49,443 nt of DNA from Pelosinus fermentans (GTDB lineage Bacteria; Bacillota; Negativicutes; DSM-13327), in NCBI GenBank assembly GCA_002434245.1, contig DJJR01000045.1, forward strand, positions 414-49,856, read 5' to 3'. A program made the position numbers and the translations under genes. Under the pieces are notes generated by a model. It saw only the letters and a list, made by a program, of their open reading frames with translations. It ran no database searches and was not told the DNA's origin. Below, in pieces: positions 25,753 to 35,148 of the stretch (its first letter is position 1; each line of letters opens with the position of its first letter).

Positions 25753-25842
25753 CCTTGCAAGCATTAATCAACTAACATCTATGAATTGGGTTTACATCAA
25801 TGAACTATCTTTGTTTTAAAATACACTCACAAAACTTATCAT

Positions 25843-27102
25843 TTATAGCATTGCTTTCTTCCAGGAGAATTCCAAATTAGCAATCTTACGAATTGCCGTC
25901 AAAAGGATCTCAGTCCCCGCTACAATATCATCCATACTTGCCCATTCTGATGGATTATGGCTAATTCCTCCCTGGCAGGGAATAAATATAATGCCTGTAG
26001 GAGCCAGGGCAGCTAAATGCATTGCATCATGTCCTGCACCACTTGGCATCAGCATATTCGGATAAGGATGCTGCTTGCACACCTCTTGCAACTCTTCAAC
26101 CATTTCTTTTAAAAGCTCAACTGGAATCTCATCTGTAAGTGTAATTAACTCAATCATTACACTTCGTTGTGTCTTAATTTTTTCAATTCCTACAATGAGT
26201 TCATCGACAACCCACTGCTTACTTGCTAACTGTATTGCACGAATATCAATTCCAAGTTCCACACGTCCTGGAATTACATTAATGGCACCAGGCTCCGCTT
26301 TAATTACTCCTGTTGTTCCTACGACTCCCAGATGGGCGACCCTCCTTGACAATTGTTCTACCAATAAAATTACTTCCGCTGCAGCTGTTAAGGCATCTTG
26401 ACGCATATTCATTGGAGTAGCTCCCGAATGATCCGCCTGGCCTGTTACTATTGCTTTAAAGCGAGTAGGCGCTGCAATGCCGGTTACGATTCCAATTTGA
26501 TGATTTGTTGTCTCTAAAACCTTCCCCTGTTCAATATGCAGTTCTAAAAACGCTTTAATTTCTCCTTTATATTGGGCTTGCCCGATGTTCTCCGGTGCAA
26601 GTTCTCTTTGCTGTATCGCTTCAGCTAAGGTGATACCATCCTTATCCTTATACTGAACTAAATTCTGAGAAGAAAGCTTCCCGCAAAATGCCTTGCTACC
26701 CAATGTAGCAACACCAAACCGACTGGATTCCTCAGCCATAAACACCACAACTTCAATAGGATAATCATTTTGCTCTTGCTGTTCCTCCAGACATTGCAAT
26801 GCTTCTATCGCTGCTAAAACACCAACAACCCCATCAAAATTCCCTCCGTTTGGAACACTATCAATATGAGATCCGAGCATTACCACCGACTTCTCAGGAT
26901 ATAAGCCCTCCCGACGTCCAATGATGTTGCCAAAAGCATCAACGCGAATCTTTAGCCCAGCATTCTTCATAAGTTCTATAACAACGTTCCGTGCTTCCCA
27001 ATCAGCATCACCAAAAGCAAGACGCGTAATTCCACCACCATCCTGTCTTCCAATTACCGATAATCTTTGGAAATTTTCTTCAAGCCTTCTGTAAGAAACC
27101 AT
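25843..27102 (-). CDS. M20-family Zn-dependent amidohydrolase (N-carbamoyl-amino acid / allantoate type)
   Basis: A 419-residue cytosolic hydrolase of the hydantoinase/carbamoylase branch of peptidase family M20. Metal-binding motifs are LGSHIDSVPNGGNFDG (His and bridging Asp), MAEESSRFG (Glu), ELHIEQG (His) and the C-terminal ISHNPSEWAS (His). The dimerisation-lid domain lies between about residues 215 and 330, with GQADHSGATPMNMRQD. Substrates in this branch include N-carbamoyl-L-amino acids, allantoate, ureidoglycolate and beta-ureidopropionate; nothing nearby points to one of them. The unit is monocistronic. Confidence 0.88.
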   Translation of the reverse strand: MVSYRRLEENFQRLSVIGRQDGGGITRLAFGDADWEARNVVIELMKNAGLKIRVDAFGNIIGRREGLYPEKSVVMLGSHIDSVPNGGNFDGVVGVLAAIEALQCLEEQQEQNDYPIEVVVFMAEESSRFGVATLGSKAFCGKLSSQNLVQYKDKDGITLAEAIQQRELAPENIGQAQYKGEIKAFLELHIEQGKVLETTNHQIGIVTGIAAPTRFKAIVTGQADHSGATPMNMRQDALTAAAEVILLVEQLSRRVAHLGVVGTTGVIKAEPGAINVIPGRVELGIDIRAIQLASKQWVVDELIVGIEKIKTQRSVMIELITLTDEIPVELLKEMVEELQEVCKQHPYPNMLMPSGAGHDAMHLAALAPTGIIFIPCQGGISHNPSEWASMDDIVAGTEILLTAIRKIANLEFSWKKAML

Positions 27103-27132
27103 ATAACCATCTCACTTTTACAAATTTTCAAG

Positions 27133-27173
27133 AAAAAAAGAGACACCTAGGCTGTCTATACAACCTAGGCATC
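27133..27173 (-). terminator. Terminator of the FNT channel gene
   Basis: On the minus strand GATGCCTAGGTTGT and ACAGCCTAGGTGTC form a 14-bp stem (three G-U pairs) with an ATAG loop, followed by TCTTTTTTTC. Confidence 0.82.
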
Positions 27174-27290
27174 ATTGCCAATTTCTTAAATCATATATTT
27201 ATCTTAAACCATTACTATTTGCGTGTCAACATAACACAAGTTTTAACATGAAAACAATTTATTCATACAATTGTATTATTTAGCTTACCG

Positions 27291-28058
27291 TTAACTTTGT
27301 TTAGATATATACCAATAAGGCAAGGCTACAAAAAAGATACCGCCAATCATATTGCCTAAAGTAACCCAACTGATATTATAGATAAAATCCAAAAGGGAAA
27401 CAGCATCTGCTCCAGGCATAATCAATACTGCCGACAGTAAAGTCATATTTGCAACACTGTGCTCAAAGCCCGTTGTAATAAAGGCAAAAAGGCACCAAAA
27501 AATCATGATGAGCTTTCCAGCTTCTTCTTTCATTTTAAAAGAGCACCAAATCGCAAGGCAAACTAATATATTACACAATATTCCCCTCGCCAGAAGCTCC
27601 ATCCATGGCAAAGATACTTTGCTATGTGCAATTTTAACCATCATCATCGCCGTACTTCCTTGTCCAAGCCCTGATAAAATAAATAAAGCTGCTAATAAAA
27701 AAGAGCCTAGTAAATTCCCAATAAAACTAAGAATATGTATAGTAAATACTTCACTAATCGTTACTTGCTTTTCCATCCTGCCAATTGTCATAATTAAATT
27801 ATTGCCTGTAAAAAGCTCCGACCCTGCCATAATAACCAGACTCAAGGCAATACCAAAAGAGGTTCCCATAATAATTTTCACTGCTGGAGAATCAGCTTGA
27901 GACAAAAGTCCGCCAATGGTAAAAATAAGTAATATACCAAGACCGACATACATTCCTGCTAGAGCAGAAGACAATAAATATTTGATAGGACTTGCCTTTA
28001 AAAGCGCTCCTTTTGCCTGGGCTGCACTTGAAACTTTCTTTATTTCCTCAAAATACAT
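27291..28058 (-). CDS. Formate/nitrite transporter family channel
   Basis: A 255-residue inner-membrane protein of the FNT family (FocA, NirC, HSC type) with six membrane segments; family members are pentamers. The conserved features GSELFTGN in the second half-helix region and ITTGFEHSVANM with the pore histidine are present. It could move formate, nitrite, hydrosulfide or lactate; there are no pyruvate-formate lyase or nitrite reductase genes next to it to decide. It has its own terminator and no operon partners. Confidence 0.88.
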   Translation of the reverse strand: MYFEEIKKVSSAAQAKGALLKASPIKYLLSSALAGMYVGLGILLIFTIGGLLSQADSPAVKIIMGTSFGIALSLVIMAGSELFTGNNLIMTIGRMEKQVTISEVFTIHILSFIGNLLGSFLLAALFILSGLGQGSTAMMMVKIAHSKVSLPWMELLARGILCNILVCLAIWCSFKMKEEAGKLIMIFWCLFAFITTGFEHSVANMTLLSAVLIMPGADAVSLLDFIYNISWVTLGNMIGGIFFVALPYWYISKQS

Positions 28059-28199
28059 CTGATGCCTCCAAAACTATATCGATTTAGCTTACTAATTTAA
28101 TGAAAGATCACAAATAAATACTGGATTTTTTTATAACTAAGCAGGAAATTAAGGTAATCAATCGAAGATAGCAACTATGCGATACTAAGGAGGTGTGTC

Positions 28200-28418
28200 A
28201 TGACAATTGAATTTACCTGCTTGTCCTGTACTCGAACCTTTGCGATCCCAATTTCCGATTTATTCAAAACAGATTACCTGTCTTGCATTTGTTGCGGAAA
28301 ACCAGTTCCAATTGACCTAATCAATTCACTGCAACATGTATGCAGAAGCTTTTCTTTAGATGCAGAGAACTCAACAAACGAATCCCTTTGGCATATTCGT
28401 TTTATCGAAAAGGATTAG
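28200..28418 (+). CDS. Small hypothetical protein with CxxC zinc-finger-like motifs
   Basis: A 72-residue protein with AAGGAGG 9 bases before the ATG. Cys7 and Cys10 (CLSC) and Cys29, Cys31 and Cys32 (CICC) could form one zinc-ribbon knuckle pair. The C-terminal half has no recognisable motif. I do not recognise the family. It is divergent from the FNT gene and convergent with the next membrane protein gene. The strong ribosome binding site makes it likely to be expressed. Confidence 0.7.
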   Translation: MTIEFTCLSCTRTFAIPISDLFKTDYLSCICCGKPVPIDLINSLQHVCRSFSLDAENSTNESLWHIRFIEKD

Positions 28419-28479
28419 AAAACACCTGCGCAAAGTACAAAGCATAATCTCAATTTAGTATTAATTGAGATTATATATG

Positions 28480-28812
28480 TTACTCTTTTTCTAGCATGTT
28501 CTTCTTTTTATAGTTGGTATAATATGATACCAACCACTGACGTAATACCACAAAACTCTCAATTGCCACAAACATGGTATAAAGGAGCAAAACCAAGATA
28601 CAGACACTTTTTACAACTTCGTTCCCAATAACCGATTGGAGCATAAACTTCCCAACATCTAAAATGGGACTGTCCATAGGTATCTCTGTAGGAAGTGATA
28701 CCCTTTGTATTACATAAACAAGCCGCCCTAAAATCAATAAATATAAATACAACTTTCCCAGTTTTATGATCTGCAGATATTTTCCCTTTGATGATTCTTT
28801 TGAAGTTGACAT
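28480..28812 (-). CDS. Hypothetical small membrane protein
   Basis: A 110-residue protein with two hydrophobic segments (about residues 17-36 and 66-90), a polar N-terminus and a Lys-rich C-terminal end. A loop of about 30 residues joins the two segments. AGAGAGG precedes the ATG. I do not recognise a family. A hairpin without a good T-tract (AATCTCAATT/AATTGAGATT at about 28446-28472) lies after its stop. Confidence 0.65.
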   Translation of the reverse strand: MSTSKESSKGKYLQIIKLGKLYLYLLILGRLVYVIQRVSLPTEIPMDSPILDVGKFMLQSVIGNEVVKSVCILVLLLYTMFVAIESFVVLRQWLVSYYTNYKKKNMLEKE

Positions 28813-28880
28813 TCGTTTACCTCTCTTATTTTAATTATCCTATTCATGATACAGTATAACATAATAGAAGATAAAATAAA

Positions 28881-28909
28881 AAAACCACTCTTTTAAAAGT
28901 GGTTTTTTA
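28881..28909. terminator. Hairpin terminator
   Basis: AAAACCACT and AGTGGTTTT form a 9-bp stem with T-runs on both sides, directly after the 55-residue minus-strand gene and upstream of the membrane protein gene. Confidence 0.75.
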
Positions 28910-28912
28910 TTA

Positions 28913-29080
28913 TTACCTCTTATACCCATTTTTTTCCATCATTCTCGCTCTTTGCTGATTCATTTTTTGTTTGTTAAGCTGCTTTAAATCCACTGGCTCA
29001 ACCTTTGTACCGTACTCAGATGACAGCATCGTTTCTAATTCATCATGAGTTAAAGTATAAGAAATAATGTCTTTGCTCAT
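28913..29080 (-). CDS. Small hypothetical protein (55 residues)
   Basis: MSKDIISYTLTHDELETMLS opens the protein and a basic, Gln/Met-rich end (QQRARMMEKNGYKR) closes it. It looks soluble and helical. ATG at 29080 was chosen because AAGGAG lies 6 bases upstream; a TTG six codons earlier overlaps that site. A terminator follows the stop within a few bases, so it is a complete small transcription unit. No function can be suggested. Confidence 0.62.
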   Translation of the reverse strand: MSKDIISYTLTHDELETMLSSEYGTKVEPVDLKQLNKQKMNQQRARMMEKNGYKR

Positions 29081-29286
29081 GTCATTCTCCTTCCTCAATA
29101 ATATGCAAAAAATAAAGAAGATTTGACTCAGATAAATAACCTTAGTTTACCATCTGAATCTAAGTCTCATTTATCGAGAGCTTAACCACTTTGAACCCTC
29201 ACTAATAAAAATTGGAATTCATAAGCGGTTTGCCCATCCAATAAGGAGAATCTTCCTCTTATATTTATATGCAAAAATCCATTATT

Positions 29287-29616
29287 TTATGAGGTACTTG
29301 CATCTGATTCTTTCACTTCATTGGGTAGCATCATTTCTCCACCCTCTTCGCTGCCTATAACCCATATCATAGCATCAATAGGGTATCTGATCGTCTTATA
29401 ATAAAATGTTTCTACCCGCTGGGGCGATTCCTGTCTATGCACTATCTTCTGAAATACCTCACCACCTGCATATTCAATGGATAATTCAAAAATCTGACGG
29501 GCATCGATTTGGATATCATCCTTCTCCCATTGAGCAATTAATTCCCAAAGTATAATCTGTATATCTATACCCACTGATGATGCCACTAAATTAGTAGCAT
29601 ACTTTTGCTCAAACAT
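29287..29616 (-). CDS. DUF960-like protein
   Basis: A 109-residue soluble protein. The pattern (FEQKYATN...SVGIDIQIILWELI...QIFELSIEYAG...QKIVHRQESPQ...MIWVIGSEEGGEMMLPNE) resembles the DUF960 family of Firmicutes as I remember it; the family has no known function. ATG at 29616 was chosen because GGGAG lies 8 bases upstream, while the ATG five codons earlier has only a weak site. The gene stands alone. Confidence 0.68.
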   Translation of the reverse strand: MFEQKYATNLVASSVGIDIQIILWELIAQWEKDDIQIDARQIFELSIEYAGGEVFQKIVHRQESPQRVETFYYKTIRYPIDAMIWVIGSEEGGEMMLPNEVKESDASTS

Positions 29617-29954
29617 GAGAAACACTCCCATTCGATATTTTTCCTAATGCTCTTATATATATTAATTTATGCAACTTAGAGCATGTACAGAACTAATTTC
29701 CGGAGAGTGTAAAAATAATTTAAAAAGTAAGTATTGAGTCTAACTTAACGACATTATACGAAACTGAAATAAGATGAAAAGAGTTTGCATTTTGCAAACT
29801 CTTAAATTTACTTTCTTACCACTTTAACGTTTTAAGGTGTCTTTGGTTTTCGTGAAATTGCATAAAGCAAAAATAGAGTGCCCGTCTCTTTCGAACGATG
29901 AAACTAAGGCTTTGCTATTTAAAGTTTACTGTCAATAGACCTTTTCTGTGAAAA
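29617..29954. other. Intergenic region with a perfect 11-bp hairpin
   Basis: There is no supported ORF in these 338 bases. AAGAGTTTGCA and TGCAAACTCTT (29779-29803, TTT loop) form a hairpin with a weak T-tract on the minus strand and could end the RadC-like transcript. I saw nothing else. Confidence 0.4.
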
Positions 29955-30392
29955 TTATATGTATCCATCCACTTTAAGGCTAATGAATTTGTCATCACCA
30001 ATAATAATATGATCAAGAACTGCTATCTGTAGTATTTTCCCACCCTCAACTATTTGTTTCGTTAATGCTATATCTTCACGACTAGGTTTCGGATCCCCTG
30101 ACGGATGATTATGAACCAAAATGATAGCTTTAGAATTTGCTAATATGGCCCTTTGAAATATTTCTATCGGCGTAACAATATTTTCACTGATTGTTCCTAT
30201 GGTTACTAAACTTGTCCCAATTACTTGACATTTGGCATCAAGCATTATGATTTGAAAATGTTCAACTGGTAAATTTTCCATCATTGGTTTCATGATTTCG
30301 TACGCATCTTCTGCTTTAGTAATTTTCTTAATTTCACTTTTAAAAGAACCATCTTTTGTTAGTGTTATACTATATCGCGGTATTCTATACAT
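29955..30392 (-). CDS. RadC/JAB-domain protein, short form
   Basis: A 145-residue protein of the RadC-like JAB/MPN metalloprotease fold. The JAMM motif is clear: HNHPSGDPKPSREDIALT, with an upstream Glu in TPIEIFQRAIL. It lacks the N-terminal helix-hairpin-helix region of full-length RadC (usually about 220 residues), so it is the short form often found in genomic islands, but there are no other mobile genes here. The real activity of RadC proteins is unsettled despite the name. The start ATG follows GAGGT; a GTG two codons upstream overlaps that site. Confidence 0.82.
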   Translation of the reverse strand: MYRIPRYSITLTKDGSFKSEIKKITKAEDAYEIMKPMMENLPVEHFQIIMLDAKCQVIGTSLVTIGTISENIVTPIEIFQRAILANSKAIILVHNHPSGDPKPSREDIALTKQIVEGGKILQIAVLDHIIIGDDKFISLKVDGYI

Positions 30393-30644
30393 CTTCACAC
30401 CTCTTTTGCCTACAGCAATAATACATTACCTATATTTTTCATTATGGCATGGATTAGTAATTATTGAAAACAATAGTTTATTCGACAATCCTACACTAAA
30501 TCCTTTATTGCATGAGATAGAGGCGACTACCTTATTTGCCGTGACAACGCTACATTGACACATTTGTCACATGTGCGGTGAAGGCTCTTTTATTTTGCAC
30601 ATTGATATCAATATATGCTCAAAATTTCACAATAATAATAATAT

Positions 30645-30680
30645 AAAAAAGACTCCGACAGAAGAAATTCCGCGAAGTCT
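30645..30680 (-). terminator. Terminator of tRNA-Ala
   Basis: AGACTTCG and CGGAGTCT form an 8-bp stem (one G-U pair), followed by TTTTTTAT on the minus strand, starting 10 bases after the tRNA CCA end. Confidence 0.82.
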
Positions 30681-30689
30681 ATCATTTAC

Positions 30690-30765
<76 letters not shown>

Positions 30766-30820
30766 ACAATCTTGTTGTTACATCAGCAATACTTTTAATA
30801 ATTTCTTGCCGACATGAACT

Positions 30821-30850
30821 ATATTATCATAGTTAGTTACATAATGTCAA
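30821..30850 (-). promoter_or_regulatory. Promoter of tRNA-Ala
   Basis: TTGACA (30845-30850) and TAATAT (30821-30826) are separated by 18 bases on the minus strand, about 55 bases before the tRNA. Confidence 0.65.
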
Positions 30851-30875
30851 TAAAAAGGCTTAAAAACATTTTTAT

Positions 30876-31793
30876 TTATAGACATTTTTCATCTAACAAA
30901 CCAATCAATTGTGCAATTTCAGGCTTAGAGACTTGTCCATCAGCACCAATCGCTTCACCTTTGCGACGCATTTCCTCATTAATCAAAGAGGAAAAAATAA
31001 TAACTGGCAATTTTGCTAACGCTCTATCTTCCCTAACGCGTTTTAACAAATGGTGACCATCCATCTGAGGCATTTCAATATCCGTAATTAATAAATTAAC
31101 GCTTTCTTCAATCGGTGCCTCTGATTCTGCCAACACAGCCAATGCATCCCATGCGTCTTTTCCATTATTATAGGCAGTAATATTAATATAACCAGATTCA
31201 TGAAGTGTTTCAACCAATAAGTCCCTGAGCATTTTAGAATCTTCTGCTACAATTATGTTCTTCGTTTTTCGCTGCTCTTTCAGTTCATCACTACTCTTAG
31301 GAACTGTTGTCAATTTAATATTAATTTGAGGATTAATGTCCGCGACGATCTTTTCGAAATCCAGCAAAATAACCATTTTTTCGCCCATTTTTATGATGCC
31401 GACAACCATATCTGAGTTAGTAACATTAGGAGGTGGCTCCATAACAGACCAAGACACTCTATGGATACGAGAAACTTCATTTACTAAGAAACCAATAAAA
31501 TAATTATTTAACTCACTTACAATAATATTTTTAGTACTGGATTCTAAATCCTCTGTCCCCAAACAGCGAGGTAAATTAACCAATGGCATTACCCTTCCAC
31601 GTAACGTAAAAATACCATCAACGTAAGGATGGGAATTTGGCATTTGAGTAATGGGAACCAGATTAATTACTTCTCGAACCTTAGCAACATTAATTCCATA
31701 ATTAACTTTACCAACCGTAAATTCTACAATTTCAAATTCGTTTGTACCCGTTTCTAATAATATTCCTTTTTTAGCGTTAGCAGCCTCACCCAT
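30876..31793 (-). CDS. cheV: Chemotaxis coupling protein CheV
   Basis: A 305-residue protein with an N-terminal CheW domain (about residues 12-160) and a C-terminal response-regulator receiver domain (about 178-303). It couples chemoreceptors to the CheA kinase and adapts when its receiver is phosphorylated. The receiver has the acidic pocket VAEDSKM, the phosphoacceptor Asp in LLITDIEMPQMDG, and the conserved Lys in VSKPE. ATG at 31793 was chosen because GGAGG lies 7 bases upstream; the longer frame from 31859 has no comparable site. No other chemotaxis gene is nearby. Its presence implies a motile host. Confidence 0.94.
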   Translation of the reverse strand: MGEAANAKKGILLETGTNEFEIVEFTVGKVNYGINVAKVREVINLVPITQMPNSHPYVDGIFTLRGRVMPLVNLPRCLGTEDLESSTKNIIVSELNNYFIGFLVNEVSRIHRVSWSVMEPPPNVTNSDMVVGIIKMGEKMVILLDFEKIVADINPQINIKLTTVPKSSDELKEQRKTKNIIVAEDSKMLRDLLVETLHESGYINITAYNNGKDAWDALAVLAESEAPIEESVNLLITDIEMPQMDGHHLLKRVREDRALAKLPVIIFSSLINEEMRRKGEAIGADGQVSKPEIAQLIGLLDEKCL

Positions 31794-31936
31794 AGAAACG
31801 CCTCCAGTTTTTATATTGCTTATCGCAATTTGCGATTGCCTATCGATTTCATTTACCACTTACTTTTCTAAATTTCTCGTAAAAACCAATAATTCCTTCT
31901 TTTTAAACTAATTTTCTGGTAAAATTCCTCAAATAT

Positions 31937-31972
31937 AAAAGATTATTGTCGCTTTAGCGACAATAATCTTTT
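31937..31972. terminator. Hairpin after the CvfB gene
   Basis: AAAAGATTATTGTCGC and GCGACAATAATCTTTT form a 16-bp perfect stem with a 4-base loop. The minus-strand tail is T-rich but interrupted. Confidence 0.7.
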
Positions 31973-32051
31973 ATAAGTAAGGGCCTCCATATCCTAACAT
32001 CAACATTCCCCTGGCAAACAATTACTGGATCTACAAGTTTTTAAACATTCT

Positions 32052-32930
32052 TTATACTTTCTCTTTTTCTAAAAGATAGGTCCAACCATCACGCTGTTCT
32101 ACATATCCTGTTTTAATTAGCCTTCCTAGGGCTCTTTTAAAAGCAGATTTACTAATATGAAATTTTTCCTTAATGATTTCAGGTGAAGTATCATCACTAT
32201 AAGGCATTTTACCATTACGAGAATGCAGCAGAGAGAGTATGGCATCCCCATCCGTATCAATCGCTTCCTGCTTAAGAGGACGCATGGAAACATTAATACG
32301 CCCATCTTCCCGAATATGAGTAATACGCGCTGTAATCTCATCTCCTACATTGGGTCTTGCAGTAATTTCACTTGTATGCATAAACGCAATATAGCGCTCT
32401 TTCGTAAAAATAAAAGCCCCTTCTTCATTATAGTTATAAAGAGAACCAGTAATCATATCACCAATTTTAGCATCGGTTGCAGGAACAGAGGCCCTTCTCA
32501 ACTCATCTTCTACTTCCATGCTTACTGCCGGTCGTCCTGATTTATCGATATAGAGCTTCACCCACACTTTATCACCGCGCTTTAAATTACCGCGCATACC
32601 AGCAAATGGCATAAATACACCACGCTCAGCACCAATATCAACAAAGGCTCCATCACGGGTCGTATTGATCACAGTAACTCTGGCCACCTGTCCTACCTGC
32701 ATTTTAGGCAAACGCATACTTGCTGTAAGGCGACCTTTAGGATCCTGATACAAATATACAGGAATTTCATCCCCAATTGCTATCGTATCTGTAGTTTGCT
32801 GCTGTTTATGCAATAAAATATCATCATTCGTATTGCCAGTACCAGCATCTAAAAAAATACCAAACTCACTAGATCTGACTGCTTTTAGCGTCACTACACT
32901 ACCTGGAGTCAGCTTGTTTGTTGTTTCCAT
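32052..32930 (-). CDS. cvfB: CvfB-family S1 RNA-binding protein
   Basis: A 292-residue RNA-binding protein built from consecutive S1-type OB folds followed by a C-terminal winged helix (about residues 225-290), the CvfB/YitL arrangement. Visible S1 features are GAFVDIGAERGVFMPF, the GFI-like NYNEEGAFIFT and EDGRINVSMRP. Family members affect virulence-gene and RNA-level regulation in Gram-positive bacteria; the exact targets here are unknown. ATG at 32930 follows AGGTGG by 8 bases. It is the last gene of the rsfS cluster. Confidence 0.87.
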   Translation of the reverse strand: METTNKLTPGSVVTLKAVRSSEFGIFLDAGTGNTNDDILLHKQQQTTDTIAIGDEIPVYLYQDPKGRLTASMRLPKMQVGQVARVTVINTTRDGAFVDIGAERGVFMPFAGMRGNLKRGDKVWVKLYIDKSGRPAVSMEVEDELRRASVPATDAKIGDMITGSLYNYNEEGAFIFTKERYIAFMHTSEITARPNVGDEITARITHIREDGRINVSMRPLKQEAIDTDGDAILSLLHSRNGKMPYSDDTSPEIIKEKFHISKSAFKRALGRLIKTGYVEQRDGWTYLLEKEKV

Positions 32931-32986
32931 TATAACTACCACCTATGCCACCAAGACTCAGACTTACGATCCAAGGCATTGGTAAA

Positions 32987-33355
32987 TTATTTATTTTCAC
33001 TCAATTGCTCTTCCGTATCCATTACTCGAGCTTTACCCCAAAGGCGTTCTAAATTATAGTACTCTCTTTCTTCTTCTACAAATATATGTGCAATTCCATT
33101 ACCAAAATCCAGTAAGATCCAGCGTCCTTGACGATGTCCTTCTTTGTGTAATAGATCAATTCCTTGTTTTTTTAGTTCATCTTCAATATTATCAGCAATC
33201 GCTTGTACTTGTATGGTAGACTTCGCACTGCATACCACATAAAAATCAGCAACAGAAGAAACACCATCTACATTAAGAACCACAACATCCGTCGCTTTTT
33301 TATCCTCAGCCGCCGCCACAATCATTTCTTCTAAGGTTTTAGTTGTATCACTCAT
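32987..33355 (-). CDS. rsfS: Ribosomal silencing factor RsfS
   Basis: A 122-residue protein that binds ribosomal protein uL14 on the 50S subunit and blocks subunit joining in starvation. The family features VVVLNVDGVSSVADFYVVCSA, HRQGRWILLDFGNGIAHIF and REYYNLERLWGKA are present. The start is the ATG at 33355, 7 bases after GGAGG; the codon before it is TTG. It sits in the classical Firmicute order nadD-yqeK-LCP-rsfS. Confidence 0.95.
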   Translation of the reverse strand: MSDTTKTLEEMIVAAAEDKKATDVVVLNVDGVSSVADFYVVCSAKSTIQVQAIADNIEDELKKQGIDLLHKEGHRQGRWILLDFGNGIAHIFVEEEREYYNLERLWGKARVMDTEEQLSENK

Positions 33356-33441
33356 CAAAAATCCTCCTAAAATTTAAATATTCATCTTATTTTTATTTGA
33401 CTATTACAGTTCATAGTACATTGTTGTGTCGTTCTTATCTT

Positions 33442-34422
33442 TTAATTGTTGCTTTTTGGGTCAGTAAATATACCACTCATCTTGGCATTTTCGCTAGTTA
33501 GCATACGATCCACGATTTGCTGGGTCTGCTGCTGATCATGACTCCAGAAGCTTATACCATCAATGGTAGCAAATTTTCCTGGCAGCATGTCCACATGTAA
33601 CTCACTTGCCTTAAAGGACTTTAAAGAATTAGCCACCTTTAACATCTTAAAAGTCGATATATCCGTTGCTATATATTGATTCATCGTATGCAGCAGGGAT
33701 GGTACTTTTAAAAGAGTACTTACATTCATTGTCTTTTCCACCATGGCTTTTAAAAAACGCTGCTGCCGCTGTACACGACCAATGTCACCCAGCTCATCAC
33801 TACGAAACCGGACATATTGCCCCGCCTTATTGCCATCTAAATGCTGGTAGCCTTTATTCAGATGAATTGCTAAATCAGCGTAAGGATCTTCATAATCCAT
33901 ATCATTTTCTACATATAAATCAACTCCGCCTAATATATCTACAATTTCAACAAATGCCTGCCAATCAATAACGATATATTGGTGAATAGGAATTTGTAAT
34001 AACTGCTCAACAGTCTGTACGGCTAAAGAAGATCCTCCATAAAAAAAGGCATGGGTAATTTTTTCGGCACCCTTATGTCCCTGAATGGCAACCCGAGTAT
34101 CACGTGGAATAGATAATAAATGCAGCGCACCGTTTTCTTTATTAATATTAACAACAATCATCGTGTCCGACCGTCTAGGTGCATTAGGATATTCATTATC
34201 GCCGTCGTCTACGCCCATGACTAATATATTCAAATATGTACCATTTTCTTCGACGACTTTGTTGTTTTCCATTTTTATGCTTAGGGCTGGTGCTGCAGAA
34301 AATTTCTGATAGGTATGTACTGCTGCCCAGGTTAAAGAAGTTATAAATGTAAACAAAATAAATAATAACAAAAACAATCGCTTCCAACGTATTTTACGAC
34401 GCTGAGGACGCAGGCGTGACAT
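33442..34422 (-). CDS. LytR-CpsA-Psr (LCP) family glycopolymer transferase
   Basis: A 326-residue membrane-anchored enzyme of the type that attaches glycopolymers to peptidoglycan from lipid-linked precursors. A basic N-terminus and one membrane segment (about residues 14-36) place the catalytic domain outside. LCP motifs are LVMGVDDG, RRSDTMIVV, LLSIPRDTRV and the arginine-rich YVRFRSDELGDIGRVQRQQRFL. In a diderm Firmicute the ligated polymer is not obvious. It lies between yqeK and rsfS with short gaps and is probably co-transcribed with them. Confidence 0.92.
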   Translation of the reverse strand: MSRLRPQRRKIRWKRLFLLLFILFTFITSLTWAAVHTYQKFSAAPALSIKMENNKVVEENGTYLNILVMGVDDGDNEYPNAPRRSDTMIVVNINKENGALHLLSIPRDTRVAIQGHKGAEKITHAFFYGGSSLAVQTVEQLLQIPIHQYIVIDWQAFVEIVDILGGVDLYVENDMDYEDPYADLAIHLNKGYQHLDGNKAGQYVRFRSDELGDIGRVQRQQRFLKAMVEKTMNVSTLLKVPSLLHTMNQYIATDISTFKMLKVANSLKSFKASELHVDMLPGKFATIDGISFWSHDQQQTQQIVDRMLTSENAKMSGIFTDPKSNN

Positions 34423-34460
34423 GCGTTTTCCTCCTCTCTAGACATAACCTAAAGATTTTT

Positions 34461-35048
34461 CTATGTAGTATGCAATATCGGTGTACGCTGCTTGATTAAA
34501 AGATCATTTCGAGCTTCAATGGTAGCCGGATGAATTAAGCCGCCTTCTTCCAAAAGGTAAGTTATACTTTGATCCAATGCCAACAGCAGTGCCTTGTCCA
34601 AATCACTATAAGCCATTGCTCTAATTTCTTCTAGACCTCCAAAATTTCGACCAGGTTCGATCACATCTGCTAAATAAATAATTTTATCTAATAACGACAT
34701 ATGAGCTCCCCCTGTTGTGTGCAGAAAAATTGCTTTTAAAATTTCTGCATCATGGATGTCAAACTTGCTCTCAGCTAACTTGGCTGAAATGGGAGCATGC
34801 AGCAATATAGGTTCTGCTTTTTCGATATCACTAACCACTATACCAAAGGCTTGTGCCATTGGCAAGAGATCAGCTACAGGTACCTCACGGGCTGCGTCAT
34901 GCAGAAGACCTGCTAAGCCAGCTTTAACCTTGTCACCCCCAAAGCGTTCAGCCATTTCCTCTGCCGTCTTGCTAACACCAACCGAATGCTGCAGTCTTTT
35001 GGATGATAATATTTTTGATAATTGAGTTAGAATATATTCATAATCCAT
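34461..35048 (-). CDS. yqeK: YqeK-type symmetrical diadenosine tetraphosphate hydrolase
   Basis: A 195-residue HD-domain phosphohydrolase that splits Ap4A into two ADP. The metal-binding HD set is visible: RLQHSVGV near residue 18-25, LLHDAARE (about 48-55), LHAPISA and FLHTTGG, plus IIYLADVIEPGR. The gene normally follows nadD; here an RRM gene separates the two. Confidence 0.93.
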   Translation of the reverse strand: MDYEYILTQLSKILSSKRLQHSVGVSKTAEEMAERFGGDKVKAGLAGLLHDAAREVPVADLLPMAQAFGIVVSDIEKAEPILLHAPISAKLAESKFDIHDAEILKAIFLHTTGGAHMSLLDKIIYLADVIEPGRNFGGLEEIRAMAYSDLDKALLLALDQSITYLLEEGGLIHPATIEARNDLLIKQRTPILHTT

Positions 35049-35148
35049 TTTCTCACCACAATACTTTTAATAACCCATTGATTCCACAAATAACTATGTT
35101 TGTAATAGTATACATTTCGCCAAAATAGTTGAATTCCCTGCTAAAAAA

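Larger units (their letters stand above)
25490..25842. other. Intergenic region upstream of aroD
   Basis: It holds the aroD promoter (25576-25604) and a 16-base tandem duplication next to the aroD ribosome binding site (CTTTATATGTTACTAT at 25505-25520 and 25521-25536). It also has an unexplained GC-richer stretch at about 25673-25718 and the terminator of the upstream hydrolase gene. No credible ORF was seen. Confidence 0.5.

Noticed and set aside
29617..29954. A riboswitch or small RNA in the gene-free stretch
   Set aside because: Only one simple hairpin was found; no conserved riboswitch core could be recognised.
29955..30392. Short RadC-like gene next to a tRNA as a sign of an integrated element
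   Set aside because: No integrase, direct repeats of the tRNA end, or phage genes were seen; the tRNA is intact with its own terminator.
30555..30569. TTGACACATTTGTCA as an operator upstream of the RadC-like gene
   Set aside because: The 5-bp half-sites are too short and common in AT-rich DNA to support a call.
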